Assembly (NCBI RefSeq): GCF_000427805.1
Contig: NZ_ATYS01000029.1
Coordinates: forward strand, 1 to 64,000
Origin: Budvicia aquatica DSM 5075 = ATCC 35567
GTDB taxonomy: Bacteria > Pseudomonadota > Gammaproteobacteria > Enterobacterales > Enterobacteriaceae
Direction: 5' to 3'
DNA: 64,000 nucleotides
The number at the start of each line of letters is the position of its first letter. The first letter of the stretch is position 1. The notes beneath the pieces are model-generated. The model searched no databases. It was given only the letters and a program-made list of their open reading frames with translations, and was not told where the DNA came from. The translations under genes and the position numbers were made by a program. Below are positions 40,334 through 49,290 of this stretch, piece after piece.

Positions 40334-40461
40334 GGTGTATGTCGCTTTATTGCTGATAGTTAAGTGTGGCAAGTATATCAGAGTAAAGATAAATGGTGGC
40401 AATGCGCACATTATCTGACGCTGTTTTTACTGATATTGCTCACTTAAAATAAGAACAGCGT

Positions 40462-40587
40462 TATACCGTCATACTTCATGCTGCATCTTTGTTGGCTGCA
40501 CTCGCTCACCCGAATCACTTACTTGAATAAGCTCATCGGGGCTCGTTGCCTTGCCGCCGCGATGCAACTTGAATTATTTTGGGTATA
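40462..40587. repeat. ERIC element (copy 2)
   Basis: 126 bp from TATACCGTCATACTTCATGC to AATTATTTTGGGTATA, with imperfect inverted-repeat arms around the core TCACTTACTTGAATAAGCTC. The length equals that of standard ERIC units. It lies between fldB and the dehydrogenase gene. Confidence 0.88.
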
Positions 40588-40670
40588 TGTTTTTTAAGCT
40601 GCTTACAGTAAGCTCTTTTGAGCTCGCTCATTTCTGAATATTTGTTCTTGATATTAAAGGGATCCCTTAT

Positions 40671-41630
40671 ATGAAGTTGAAATGTGTCATTCTCGATGAT
40701 TACCAGAACGCAGCCCTATCTATGGCAGACTGGTCGGTTCTTCAGGACCGGGTTGAAGTCCGCACGCTTTCCCGCTATTTCAGCGATCAAAATCAGCTTG
40801 TAGATGAAATAAAAGACAGCGAAATCGTGATTATTATGCGTGAACGCACGCCATTTACTGCCGAACTGTTAGCAAAACTACCAAAATTAAAACTGCTTAT
40901 TACGTCCGGTATGAGAAATGCGTCGATTGATTTAAAAGCCGCGACGGCTCAGGGCGTAACCGTTTGTGGAACGGCCAGTGGCTCTGAAGCGCCGATGGAA
41001 CTCACCTGGGCATTACTGCTTGGCTTAGCGCGTCATATTGTGCCAGAAAATAATGCGTTACGGGCTAATGGCCCTTGGCAGAGCAGCGTTGGCGTGACGC
41101 TTCACGGCAAACGACTTGGGCTGTTGGGCTTGGGTAAGATAGGCCGTAAAGTTGCCCGCGTTGCTCAGGCATTTGGTATGGAGGTTACGGCATGGAGCCA
41201 AAATCTGACTCAGGAAACGGCGGATGAAGTCGGGGTTACGCTGGCCAGCTCTAAGCAAGCATTATTAGAAAGCAGTGATTTTGTCTCTATACATTTAGTG
41301 CTGGGCGATCGCTCCAGAGGCTTAATCGGTGCGGCTGAGTTTGAGCAAATGAAGCCTAGCGCCTATCTGATTAATACATCCAGAGCCGCTATTATCGATC
41401 GTAGCGCTTTGATTGATGCTCTTGTGCATGGCCGTATTGCCGGTGCCGGTATTGATGTGTTTGATGTTGAACCGCTGCCTGAGAATGATATCTTTCGGAC
41501 GTTACCTAATGTGCTGGCCACTCCTCACTTGGGGTATGTCGCCGATAAGAACTATCAGGGATACTTCCGTGAAGCGGTGGAAGATATCGAGGCGTTTATT
41601 TCCGGTTCACCTGTGCGTCGACTAGGTTAA
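40671..41630 (+). CDS. D-2-hydroxyacid dehydrogenase family protein
   Basis: 319 residues with the D-isomer dehydrogenase fold. The NAD(P)-binding loop is LGLLGLGKIGRKVA, the catalytic Arg is in INTSRAAIID, the Glu in DVFDVEPLP, and the His in TPHLGY. It probably reduces or oxidises a small 2-hydroxy acid such as glyoxylate or hydroxypyruvate; the substrate is not readable. It is inserted between fldB and xerD, which are neighbours in E. coli, and is immediately preceded by an ERIC element. Confidence 0.85.
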   Translation: MKLKCVILDDYQNAALSMADWSVLQDRVEVRTLSRYFSDQNQLVDEIKDSEIVIIMRERTPFTAELLAKLPKLKLLITSGMRNASIDLKAATAQGVTVCGTASGSEAPMELTWALLLGLARHIVPENNALRANGPWQSSVGVTLHGKRLGLLGLGKIGRKVARVAQAFGMEVTAWSQNLTQETADEVGVTLASSKQALLESSDFVSIHLVLGDRSRGLIGAAEFEQMKPSAYLINTSRAAIIDRSALIDALVHGRIAGAGIDVFDVEPLPENDIFRTLPNVLATPHLGYVADKNYQGYFREAVEDIEAFISGSPVRRLG

Positions 41631-41684
41631 ACGGGTATCATTAAGGGGAATCTGTAAATATTGTCTGTAGCCTGTGGGGGCCCT

Positions 41685-42584
41685 GTGTCACAAGATAATC
41701 TGGCGGTGATTGAACAATTTCTCGATGCGCTTTGGCTGGAGAGAAATCTGGCGGAAAATACGCTGGCTTCCTATCGGTTAGATTTGAAAGCGTTAGTCGA
41801 GTGGTTAACGGCTCACGATCTGAATCTTGAAAATGCACAGGCTATCGATTTACAGTCCTTTTTGGGCGAACGGATTGACGGCGGCTATAAAGCCGCCAGC
41901 TCAGCCCGGTTACTCAGCGCCATGCGCCGCCTGTTTCAATATCTTTATCGGGAAAAAATCCGCACGGACGATCCCTCTGCATTGCTGTCATCACCTAAAC
42001 TGCCTCAACGGCTGCCTAAAGACTTGACTGAAAAACAGGTTGAGAATTTGCTGCAAACGCCATTAGTTGAAGACCCGTTAGAGCTCAGAGATAAGGCTAT
42101 GCTGGAAGTTTTGTATGCCACCGGCCTGCGGGTTTCAGAACTTATCGGCCTGACCATGAGCGACGTTAGCCTGCGTCAGGGCGTGGTCAGAGCTATTGGT
42201 AAGGGGGATAAAGAGCGTTTGGTTCCCTTAGGTGAAGAAGCGGTTTACTGGCTGGAGCAATATATTGAACACGGCCGCCCGTGGTTGCTCAATGGTGTTA
42301 CACTGGACATCCTGTTCCCGAGTAAACGCAGCCAAAAAATGACTCGTCAGACTTTCTGGCACCGTATCAAACATTATGCTTTACTGGCGGGGATTGATAG
42401 CGAAGCGCTCTCGCCTCACGTGTTACGTCACGCGTTTGCGACTCATTTATTGAACCATGGGGCCGATTTGCGTGTCGTACAAATGCTATTAGGCCATAGT
42501 GATTTGTCTACCACCCAGATTTATACTCACGTGGCGACAGAACGACTGAAACAATTACATCAACAACATCATCCGCGAGCTTGA
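41685..42584 (+). CDS. xerD: Site-specific tyrosine recombinase XerD
   Basis: About 299 residues (E. coli 298). SAM-like N-terminal domain, then catalytic residues in ATGLRVSEL (Arg), GKGDKERLVPLG (Lys), HVLRHAFATHLL (His, Arg), LGHSDLSTTQIY (His, Tyr). With XerC it resolves chromosome dimers at dif. The start is uncertain: GTG at 41685, just after GGGGG, matches the E. coli N-terminus; TTG at 41661, after AAGGGGA, would add eight residues. Confidence 0.94.
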   Translation: MSQDNLAVIEQFLDALWLERNLAENTLASYRLDLKALVEWLTAHDLNLENAQAIDLQSFLGERIDGGYKAASSARLLSAMRRLFQYLYREKIRTDDPSALLSSPKLPQRLPKDLTEKQVENLLQTPLVEDPLELRDKAMLEVLYATGLRVSELIGLTMSDVSLRQGVVRAIGKGDKERLVPLGEEAVYWLEQYIEHGRPWLLNGVTLDILFPSKRSQKMTRQTFWHRIKHYALLAGIDSEALSPHVLRHAFATHLLNHGADLRVVQMLLGHSDLSTTQIYTHVATERLKQLHQQHHPRA

Positions 42585-42637
42585 CCGGTGGTGTTCAGAT
42601 CTACGATAGAACGGACTCACACTCCAAAGGATAAATA

Positions 42638-43375
42638 ATGAAAAAAGGTTTAATGCTGTTGACGCTGGTGTTAGGTGCGTTCACCTCTTTTGCTCAGGCT
42701 GACGATGCTGCGATTAAGCAAGCACTGCAACAAAAAATTGGTGCAACGCAAATTGATATTCTTCCGTCGCCGATTGCAGGTTTACAAACGGTACTGACTG
42801 AAGGCGGCGTGCTGTATGTTTCCAGCGATGGTAAACATATTTTGCAAGGGCCGCTATATGATATCAGCGGACCTATGCCGGTTAATGCTACCTCTGAACT
42901 GTTGGGGCCGATCTTATCTAAGCGATTAGAAGCGCTGAAAGATGAAATGATTGTCTATAAAGCCCCGCAGGAAAAATATTCAGTGACCGTTTTCACTGAT
43001 ATCACCTGTGGTTATTGCACTAAGCTGCACAAAGAAATAAAGGGCTATAACGATTTAGGCATTACCGTTCGCTATCTGGCTTTTCCTCGTCAGGGACCGG
43101 ATTCTGATGCTGAAAAGCAAATGACCTCTATCTGGTGTGCGCCTAATCGCATGGAAGCTTTTGACGATGCGATTGCCGGTAAAGCGATCAAGCCAGCCAC
43201 CTGTGATATCAATTTAAGACGCCATTATGAGTTGGGTACGCTATTCGGTATTCAGGGAACGCCAGCCATCGTTGTCGATGGCGCAACAGTTCTGTCTGGT
43301 TACAGTGCACCAAGCGATCTAAAGGCGACTTTAGATGCTTATGCCGCGCATAAGAGCAGCGGTGCGGTTAAGTAA
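42638..43375 (+). CDS. dsbC: Thiol:disulfide interchange protein DsbC
   Basis: 245 residues. The signal peptide ends near FAQA (about residue 21). An N-terminal dimerisation domain, linker and thioredoxin domain with active site CGYC at 124-127 (DITCGYCTKLH) follow, plus the cis-Pro region IQGTPAIVV. It is a periplasmic disulfide isomerase kept reduced by DsbD. It lies between xerD and recJ as in E. coli. Confidence 0.96.
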   Translation: MKKGLMLLTLVLGAFTSFAQADDAAIKQALQQKIGATQIDILPSPIAGLQTVLTEGGVLYVSSDGKHILQGPLYDISGPMPVNATSELLGPILSKRLEALKDEMIVYKAPQEKYSVTVFTDITCGYCTKLHKEIKGYNDLGITVRYLAFPRQGPDSDAEKQMTSIWCAPNRMEAFDDAIAGKAIKPATCDINLRRHYELGTLFGIQGTPAIVVDGATVLSGYSAPSDLKATLDAYAAHKSSGAVK

Positions 43376-43391
43376 CTGACTGTTTTGATGG

Positions 43392-43429
43392 CCTGCGAAC
43401 GGGCATTTGGCTCGTTTGCAGGTTTTATT
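43392..43429 (+). terminator. Terminator-like hairpin between dsbC and recJ
   Basis: CCTGCGAACGGGC (43392-43404) pairs over 13 positions, some G-T, with GCTCGTTTGCAGG (43410-43422), followed by TTTTATTTCTT. It would reduce read-through from xerD-dsbC into recJ. Confidence 0.7.
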
Positions 43430-43467
43430 TCTTCTGATCCCACTATTTAGTATTCTCTCCAACTATT

Positions 43468-45198
43468 ATGAATAAAACCCAGTTACGTCGTCGTCCTCAG
43501 GTAGACAGCAGCTATCTGCCACAGACCATATCCCCTCTTCTGCGCAATCTTTACGCATCCCGCGGGGTGACCGAAGCCAGCCAGTTGGAGAAAGGGGCGA
43601 AAGGCTTGCTTGGATATCAACAGCTTGATGGTATTTCTCAAGGCGTTGATTTGCTGGTTTCTGCTTTAGCTGAAAACCGCAATATCGTGATAGTGGGTGA
43701 TTTTGACGCAGACGGCGCCACCAGTACGGCTCTGACCATATTGTCTTTGCGCAGTATGGGTTTTTCTCGGGTCAATTATCTGGTGCCTAATCGGTTTGAA
43801 GATGGTTACGGCCTGAGTCCTGAAGTGGTTGAGCAAGCGGCTAAGCTTGGGGCTGAGCTTATCGTGACGGTGGATAACGGGATTTCTTCTCATGCCGGGG
43901 TAGATACCGCTCATGCCAAAGGTATTCAGGTATTGGTTACCGACCACCATTTACCGGGAGATACATTACCGGATGCCGAAGCGATTATTAATCCGAATCT
44001 AACCGGCTGTGATTTCCCGTCTAAATCACTGGCTGGCGTCGGCGTCGCGTTTTATCTGATGTTAGCGTTAAGAGCTCGACTGCGCCAGGATAAATGGTTT
44101 GAACAGCATGGCGTTGTCGAGCCTAATTTGGCGGAACATCTGGATTTAGTCGCTCTGGGTACCGTTGCTGACGTGGTTCCTCTGGATGCCAATAATCGCA
44201 TTCTGGTTCATCAGGGGCTTAACCGTATTCGTGCCGGGCAGTGTCGGGCCGGCATTCGGGCGCTGTTAGAAATATCTAACCGTGATGCCAAGCAGCTAAC
44301 GGCTAACGATCTTGGCTTTTCGCTCGGACCTCGGTTAAATGCTGCCGGTCGGCTGGATGATATGTCAATCGGTGTCGGTTTATTGCTGTGTGAAGATATT
44401 GCTCAGGCACGTGCTTTGGCCAGCGATCTGGACGCGCTAAATCATACCCGCCGGGAAATAGAGCAGGGGATGCAGGTCGAGGCGCTGGTATTATGCGAAC
44501 AGTTGGAAAAGAGCGAGGAGGCTTTGCCTTACGGTCTGGCTATTTACCATCCCGAATGGCATCAGGGCGTGGTGGGTATTTTGGCCTCGCGAATTAAAGA
44601 GCGTTTTTATCGCCCGGTGATTGCTTTTGCTCCGGCCGGTGATGGGATTTTAAAAGGCTCTGGCCGGTCTATTGCCGGATTACACCTGCGTGATGCGCTG
44701 GAGCGTCTGGATACGTTAAATCCCGGTTTAATCTTACGTTTTGGCGGCCATGCTATGGCTGCCGGATTATCAATAGAAGCCGAGCGTTTTGATGAGTTTC
44801 AGCAGCGTTTTGGCGATCTGATTGGTGAATGGCTGGATCCTTCCGCACTGGAAGGCATTATCTGGACGGACGGTGAACTGGAAAACGCCATGCTAACGCT
44901 GGATACCGCAGAGCAGCTGCGCAACGGCGGCCCGTGGGGACAGGCATTTCCTGAGCCTGTTTTTGACGGCCACTTCAGAATTTTACAGCAGCGGTTAGTC
45001 GGTGAACGTCATCTTAAACTGATGGTAGAACCGGTTGGCGGCGGGGCGATGATTGACGGTATTGCGTTTAATATTGACACAACCCAATGGCCGGATGCCA
45101 GTATAAAAGAGGCCACCATCGCCTATAAGCTGGATATTAACGAGTTTCGCGGCAACCGCAGTGTACAACTGATGATTCAGCATATCTGGGCTAAATAA
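43468..45198 (+). CDS. recJ: Single-strand DNA 5'-3' exonuclease RecJ
   Basis: 576 residues (E. coli 577). DHH phosphoesterase motifs DFDADGATST, VTVDNGISSH, VTDHHLPG and GVGVAFYLML are present, then the DHHA1 GSGRSIAGLHL and GGHAMAAGLS region and the C-terminal OB fold. It acts in the RecF pathway and in mismatch and base-excision repair. Confidence 0.96.
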   Translation: MNKTQLRRRPQVDSSYLPQTISPLLRNLYASRGVTEASQLEKGAKGLLGYQQLDGISQGVDLLVSALAENRNIVIVGDFDADGATSTALTILSLRSMGFSRVNYLVPNRFEDGYGLSPEVVEQAAKLGAELIVTVDNGISSHAGVDTAHAKGIQVLVTDHHLPGDTLPDAEAIINPNLTGCDFPSKSLAGVGVAFYLMLALRARLRQDKWFEQHGVVEPNLAEHLDLVALGTVADVVPLDANNRILVHQGLNRIRAGQCRAGIRALLEISNRDAKQLTANDLGFSLGPRLNAAGRLDDMSIGVGLLLCEDIAQARALASDLDALNHTRREIEQGMQVEALVLCEQLEKSEEALPYGLAIYHPEWHQGVVGILASRIKERFYRPVIAFAPAGDGILKGSGRSIAGLHLRDALERLDTLNPGLILRFGGHAMAAGLSIEAERFDEFQQRFGDLIGEWLDPSALEGIIWTDGELENAMLTLDTAEQLRNGGPWGQAFPEPVFDGHFRILQQRLVGERHLKLMVEPVGGGAMIDGIAFNIDTTQWPDASIKEATIAYKLDINEFRGNRSVQLMIQHIWAK

Positions 45199-45223
45199 TA
45201 GATAACGACAGAGTATGAATGCC

Positions 45224-45255
45224 GAGGGGCCATAAATTGGCCCCTCTATTTTTGC
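45224..45255 (+). terminator. Terminator between recJ and hpaC
   Basis: GAGGGGCCA (45224-45232) with TGGCCCCTC (45238-45246), then TATTTTTG. It lies between convergent genes. Confidence 0.8.
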
Positions 45256-45271
45256 CTGACGGACAATCGCC

Positions 45272-45784
45272 TTATGCCGGTACTTTCATATCAGCTACCG
45301 GATGAAAACAGCGTTTAAAGTAGATAAGCCCTTGGCCGTCATCGCTCAGGTTGATGGTTTTAATCTCAACTAAATAGACGTTGTGAGAGCCGATTTGCTG
45401 TACCTGCTGAATTTCACCTTCCAAGCAGGCGAGGCTCTGATTTAATATCGGCTGCTTGAGCTCGCCCTCAGACCAACCGCCGAGCGAGAAGCGCTCTTCC
45501 ATGCAAACATCGGTCATACCGGCAAAATGGCGGGCCATCTGTTCCTGTTGGTGATTAAGCACGTTGACGCACAGATTACCGTTGGTCTGGAATACGCCGT
45601 TCATTGCGCTGTTTTGATTAATACACACCAGTAACGTGGGCGGTGAATCGGTCACGGAGCAAACGGCAGTCGCAGTTATTCCACAGCGACCCGCAGCGCC
45701 GTTAGTGGTTACGATATTTACGGCAGCGGACAGGCTGGCCATAGCATCGCGAAAGCGTAGGCGATGCTGGTTTTCAATCGACAT
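45272..45784 (-). CDS. hpaC: 4-hydroxyphenylacetate 3-monooxygenase, flavin reductase component
   Basis: 170 residues, the same length as E. coli HpaC, with LRFRDAMASLSAAVNIVTTNG, GITATAVCSVTDSPPTLLVC and the closing LIYFKRCFHPV. It supplies reduced flavin to the oxygenase HpaB. Here the reading frame is intact but its partner hpaB, 18 bp upstream on the same strand, is a fragment. The enzyme is therefore orphaned unless another flavin monooxygenase uses it. Confidence 0.92.
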   Translation of the reverse strand: MSIENQHRLRFRDAMASLSAAVNIVTTNGAAGRCGITATAVCSVTDSPPTLLVCINQNSAMNGVFQTNGNLCVNVLNHQQEQMARHFAGMTDVCMEERFSLGGWSEGELKQPILNQSLACLEGEIQQVQQIGSHNVYLVEIKTINLSDDGQGLIYFKRCFHPVADMKVPA

Positions 45785-45802
45785 AGCGGATTCCCCGTTT
45801 GA

Positions 45803-46186
45803 TTAAGGCTGTTTTAATATCTGGCTGAGTACATTGATATCATCCGGGTTGGTCAGGTGCGGAACTGTCCAGCCGTTAATATCATAGTCGGAGAGGTCGC
45901 GATCAACCATCTCCATCATTTGTTTCATTGAGCCAGAATTTTGTGCATGCTGCAGGCATTGCAAGCGCACTTTATCCTGACTGCCCGCATAGTTAATTTC
46001 ATACAGTTCTTGGCGGCCGCCAAACTTGCGGCTAATCGCATCCCATATCAGCTTTAATACCTGATGCATTTAATATGTCACTACCGTTTGAATCGCGGCT
46101 GAATCTGGAAGTATAGCTCCATTTCGCCACTCTTTCGCTTCAGCCGACATAGCATCGTTTAAAGACCAGAAAAGGTTACGCCATGC
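45803..46186 (-). pseudogene. hpaB: hpaB remnant (4-hydroxyphenylacetate 3-monooxygenase oxygenase component)
   Basis: Two pieces of the C-terminal part of HpaB lie in one frame. AWRNLFWSLNDAMSAEAKEW (from 46186) runs to a TAA at 46072-46070, and the second piece begins just after it with QVLKLIWDAISRKFGGRQEL and ends normally at GWTVPHLTNPDDIN. Compared with E. coli HpaB, roughly 60 residues between the pieces and about 380 N-terminal residues are missing. Upstream of 46186 the sequence switches to the hpaR fragment, so a deletion has fused the two genes. Confidence 0.88.
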
Positions 46187-46204
46187 TGGTCCATTCCGGA
46201 TGTT

Positions 46205-46444
46205 TCCCGAATGGACGGTAATGAACTTATTATCCGTATTAAACCTCTTAACGATCGGCGCAAACCCCACGAATCTTTAACCGAAAAAGGGAAGGAGGTG
46301 TATCAACACGCCAGAGAACATATTGAGATTGGTTACCAGCTAATTGAACCGCATTTATCCAGTGAAAAATTGGCTGAGCTGATGATATTGCTGGAACAGC
46401 TTACCGCTATCGGTGATATAAACGGCGAGGGTATTAATGAATAA
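46205..46444 (+). pseudogene. hpaR: hpaR remnant (MarR-family regulator, C-terminal half)
   Basis: The frame RMDGNELIIRIKPLNDRRKP and onward aligns by eye with the second half of E. coli HpaR (homoprotocatechuate operon repressor), including the DRRK wing and SLTEKGKEVYQHA. The N-terminal half with the recognition helix is gone; the breakpoint lies about 46187-46210 against the hpaB fragment on the other strand. An internal ATG at 46211 could in principle start a 77-residue product, but it has no ribosome binding site and no DNA-binding helix. Confidence 0.82.
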
Positions 46445-46482
46445 CCGGATAATAGCGGGAGGCGTTTCTCGCTATTATCCGG
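46445..46482. terminator. Inverted repeat between the hpaR relic and the sulfatase gene
   Basis: A perfect 13-bp stem, CCGGATAATAGCG (46445-46457) with CGCTATTATCCGG (46470-46482). It starts at the hpaR stop and ends near the sulfatase stop; there is no T run. Confidence 0.55.
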
Positions 46483-46489
46483 CTGTAGG

Positions 46490-48508
46490 TTATTTCAGAC
46501 CGTGAACCTGTCGGTTTAACTGCCAAGATAGCAATGGGGTAAATGCTTGCCAGCGGTTAAGCAATTTGGTCTGTTTTGAGGTCATAGGCTGAGGATTAGC
46601 CAAAAGCAGCCCTTCTTTTCCAGTCCATGGATGGAACTCTCCTTTACCAATTAAGGTATAAGCCCCTGACGGCGTAATCACAACTTCAGGGTTATATCCC
46701 TGGCACCAGTTGTCATCCAGATTTCCCGCTAACAGATTGCATCCCATTCTGTAGTACGGCGTGTCTGACAGGCTAAGCTGATATAGCGTTGGCCAGATGT
46801 CTTTATGGCTTCCTACTCGTTGCTCATCAAAATGGCTGTTCTGACGATAAGCCTGCGGAACGTACAGGTAGAACGGAACCGCATGGCTGATGGCCAGTTC
46901 ATTAGCATTGGGGTAACCAATACCTCTAATATTATGGTCACCGGTAACGGCAATAATGGTATGTTCGCCCAATGGCTGAGATTTTATCCAACTGATAAAC
47001 TGGCCTAATTGATCGTTGGTATAACGCAGCGTATGGAATACTTCCTGTAGTTCCTCTCCACCGTTAGCCAGATTACTCAATCGATTTTGTTCAGCTTCAG
47101 ACAGCGTTATCTCCGTTTTTTTATAGCTGTCCGGCGTTTTATAAGGCGGATGATGAGTGGTCGACATTGACATAATAAATACATGTTCCCCCTCTTTTTC
47201 TGCCTGAGCTAAACGGTCTTCGATAAAACGGAACATAAATTCATCGGGGACACCCCATGTGCCTGCCTGCGCTTCCGGATAACGTGATTTTAAGCCATTT
47301 TGCTCAATGAATTCACTGACGCCTAAATGAGGCAAAAACTGATTCAGATTACGCCATGAACCGTTGCCTGAAGTAACAAAAATAACCTTATAGCCGTTAG
47401 CCAGATAAGGCTTAAACATATTGCTGGCAAAGTCAGTAAACTGGGCAGTGGACTGGCTAATGTTATTATGCGGGCTGCGAACAAAGAACCGGCTCAGGCT
47501 GTCAATTGTGCCGTTACCTTCAGCAATAAACCGCTTGAACCGCCAGTCTGTTTGCCAGTGGCTTCTCAAAGCACCGAACAGATCTCGGTCCGGGCGATCG
47601 TAGCTTTGAAGGTAGTAACCCATGCTTTCCATAACGGCAAAAACGACATTTGGTGGCTGACTTCTGGCGATTGGATTACTGGCAGTCGTTGCCATAAATG
47701 GCGCCAGCCCGGCAGGCGTAGGATTATCTAGAAAACGGCTTAATAACTCGGAACCTTGATTATCAGGCGCTTGTGGAAAGTGGCCATATTCCCGATAGGC
47801 TTTGTAAGCCCAAGAGAAAGCGATTGGACCATTAGGCGTCAGCATATTTAATAATTTCACTTCCGAAATTTGAGCATCTGACTGCCTAAGCGGGAAGGTG
47901 CCGACCGAACCGCGCATGCCGACAAAGCCAACGGACAGTATAACCAGCGTTAAGATAACGGAAACTAACGGTCCGGCTGGGCGTAATGGCCGGACATTTA
48001 ATTGATGCTGCCAGCGTCGATAAATTTTAAACAGGATAATGGCAAACGCCACCAGACAAAGTATGCCGCGAATGACCGGATAGTCACTCCACAGGGTCTT
48101 CAGTACAGCGACAGTGTCATCATCTATCAGACCGAAAACAAAGATATCGATCGCCCGTTCATAGGTGGCATAGTAAAAAATATTACCTACGGCCATGGTG
48201 GTGATAAATAGGCTGAGTATGGTTGCTAACAGCGGCCAGAAGCGTTGCCACACGGTAAAGCTGGTTTTATTGATGGCGAGTATTCCGGCTATCAGCAGGC
48301 AAGGGACAAAAAGTAAGCTGGCGACGCGAATATCGAATAGTCCGCCAATCCAGAACATTCGTTTTACATCGGCAGATAATCCGGCCAATACCTCATCGGA
48401 GCCATAATACCAAAGGAGGTATGCTCTGGCGGCGAGCTGTATTATAACGGCTAATATCCATGGGAGCGTTAACGCACAGAACGCCTGCTTAAATCTGGGG
48501 AACCACAT
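46490..48508 (-). CDS. LtaS-type membrane-anchored sulfatase/phosphoglycerol transferase family protein
   Basis: About 672 residues from the ATG at 48508. Five N-terminal membrane helices (to about residue 195) are followed by a large periplasmic alkaline-phosphatase-fold domain with NVVFAVMESMGYY (metal ligand), GNGTIDSLSRF (likely Thr nucleophile), MSTTHHPPYKTP and AVTGDHNIRGIG. Relatives make or modify phosphoglycerol or phosphoethanolamine-substituted polymers, such as LtaS and OpgB. The frame is open to 48595 with a TTG and an ATG, but neither has a ribosome binding site. It stands alone, so the substrate is unknown. Confidence 0.82.
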   Translation of the reverse strand: MWFPRFKQAFCALTLPWILAVIIQLAARAYLLWYYGSDEVLAGLSADVKRMFWIGGLFDIRVASLLFVPCLLIAGILAINKTSFTVWQRFWPLLATILSLFITTMAVGNIFYYATYERAIDIFVFGLIDDDTVAVLKTLWSDYPVIRGILCLVAFAIILFKIYRRWQHQLNVRPLRPAGPLVSVILTLVILSVGFVGMRGSVGTFPLRQSDAQISEVKLLNMLTPNGPIAFSWAYKAYREYGHFPQAPDNQGSELLSRFLDNPTPAGLAPFMATTASNPIARSQPPNVVFAVMESMGYYLQSYDRPDRDLFGALRSHWQTDWRFKRFIAEGNGTIDSLSRFFVRSPHNNISQSTAQFTDFASNMFKPYLANGYKVIFVTSGNGSWRNLNQFLPHLGVSEFIEQNGLKSRYPEAQAGTWGVPDEFMFRFIEDRLAQAEKEGEHVFIMSMSTTHHPPYKTPDSYKKTEITLSEAEQNRLSNLANGGEELQEVFHTLRYTNDQLGQFISWIKSQPLGEHTIIAVTGDHNIRGIGYPNANELAISHAVPFYLYVPQAYRQNSHFDEQRVGSHKDIWPTLYQLSLSDTPYYRMGCNLLAGNLDDNWCQGYNPEVVITPSGAYTLIGKGEFHPWTGKEGLLLANPQPMTSKQTKLLNRWQAFTPLLSWQLNRQVHGLK

Positions 48509-49290
48509 AATATTTTTCCGTAAAACTAATGAGTTACTGTTAATGAAATGAGGTGACTTTTTAACTTTATTATTTTTGAATAGCATTGTTTTCAAGGCAA
48601 ACTTGGTTCTTAAAGGTCTCTGTAAAAATCGTTAGCTAAAGGAAAATTACTGATAAGGTATATCTAAGAGCCTATATCAAGGGATTGGTGTAGCTCTATA
48701 ATCCGTCCTTTATTTTATCCTGATTGCGAGATAATAACGTTAAACGGCTTTGTTTATGAACATTGTTGGCTATGTTAGCCAAAGCTGAATTAATTGCACT
48801 ATAAACAACGATGACTTTCAAGTAGTTTAGTTAATCTCTGCATCAGGGTAGCTATTTTCTATATGCTTTATCAGAGGGACTGCACAGATGAAATCTCCAA
48901 ATCCATTTCTGCGGATAATTGCGATTTTTTTGATATTTTTTGGTTCCATCACCAGTCCATAACAGTTTCAAATGATTCACTGAGCGATATGGATAAACAA
49001 CGGGTTATATTTCCCACTATAAACCACATATTCAATAGCTAAATGCAATGCAAGATTAGCGTGTAATTAATTATCTTTAATATTTGTGCTGATAACAATA
49101 GCTACTACCTATTTTATTGACCGGATGGACAGTGAATCAGTTTTTCCAAAAGTAATCTGGCTGTTAGGGAGAAATGCAGGTAAAAAACCCGGCTAACAAG
49201 CTATATTCTGCCGCTCGGATCCGCTAGAATTGCTGGTTTATAATGAAATCCTGTCAATCTATAACGACATAAAACGGTAAACGCTAAACC
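48509..49290. other. Long intergenic region upstream of prfB
   Basis: Nearly 800 bp, AT-rich. Apart from the possible start extension of the sulfatase gene and the 24-codon frame at 48888, no gene is supported. It contains the prfB promoter, presumably in the 150 bp before 49291. Several short inverted repeats occur, e.g. GGCTATGTTAGCC (48769-48781). Confidence 0.5.
48888..48962 (+). CDS. Possible 24-residue hydrophobic small protein
   Basis: An ATG at 48888 is preceded by a near-perfect AGAGGGA (48873-48879) at an 8-base spacing. It reads MKSPNPFLRIIAIFLIFFGS and four more residues before TAA. The product has a basic N-terminus and one hydrophobic helix, like small membrane peptides or type I toxins. 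No antisense RNA promoter was identified and there is no homology that I recognise. Confidence 0.35.
   Translation: MKSPNPFLRIIAIFLIFFGSITSP

Noticed and set aside
46070-46270. Possible 66-residue gene (minus)
   Set aside because: Its C-terminal half is hpaB sequence and its N-terminal half is antisense to the hpaR relic; it is a fusion artefact of the deletion.
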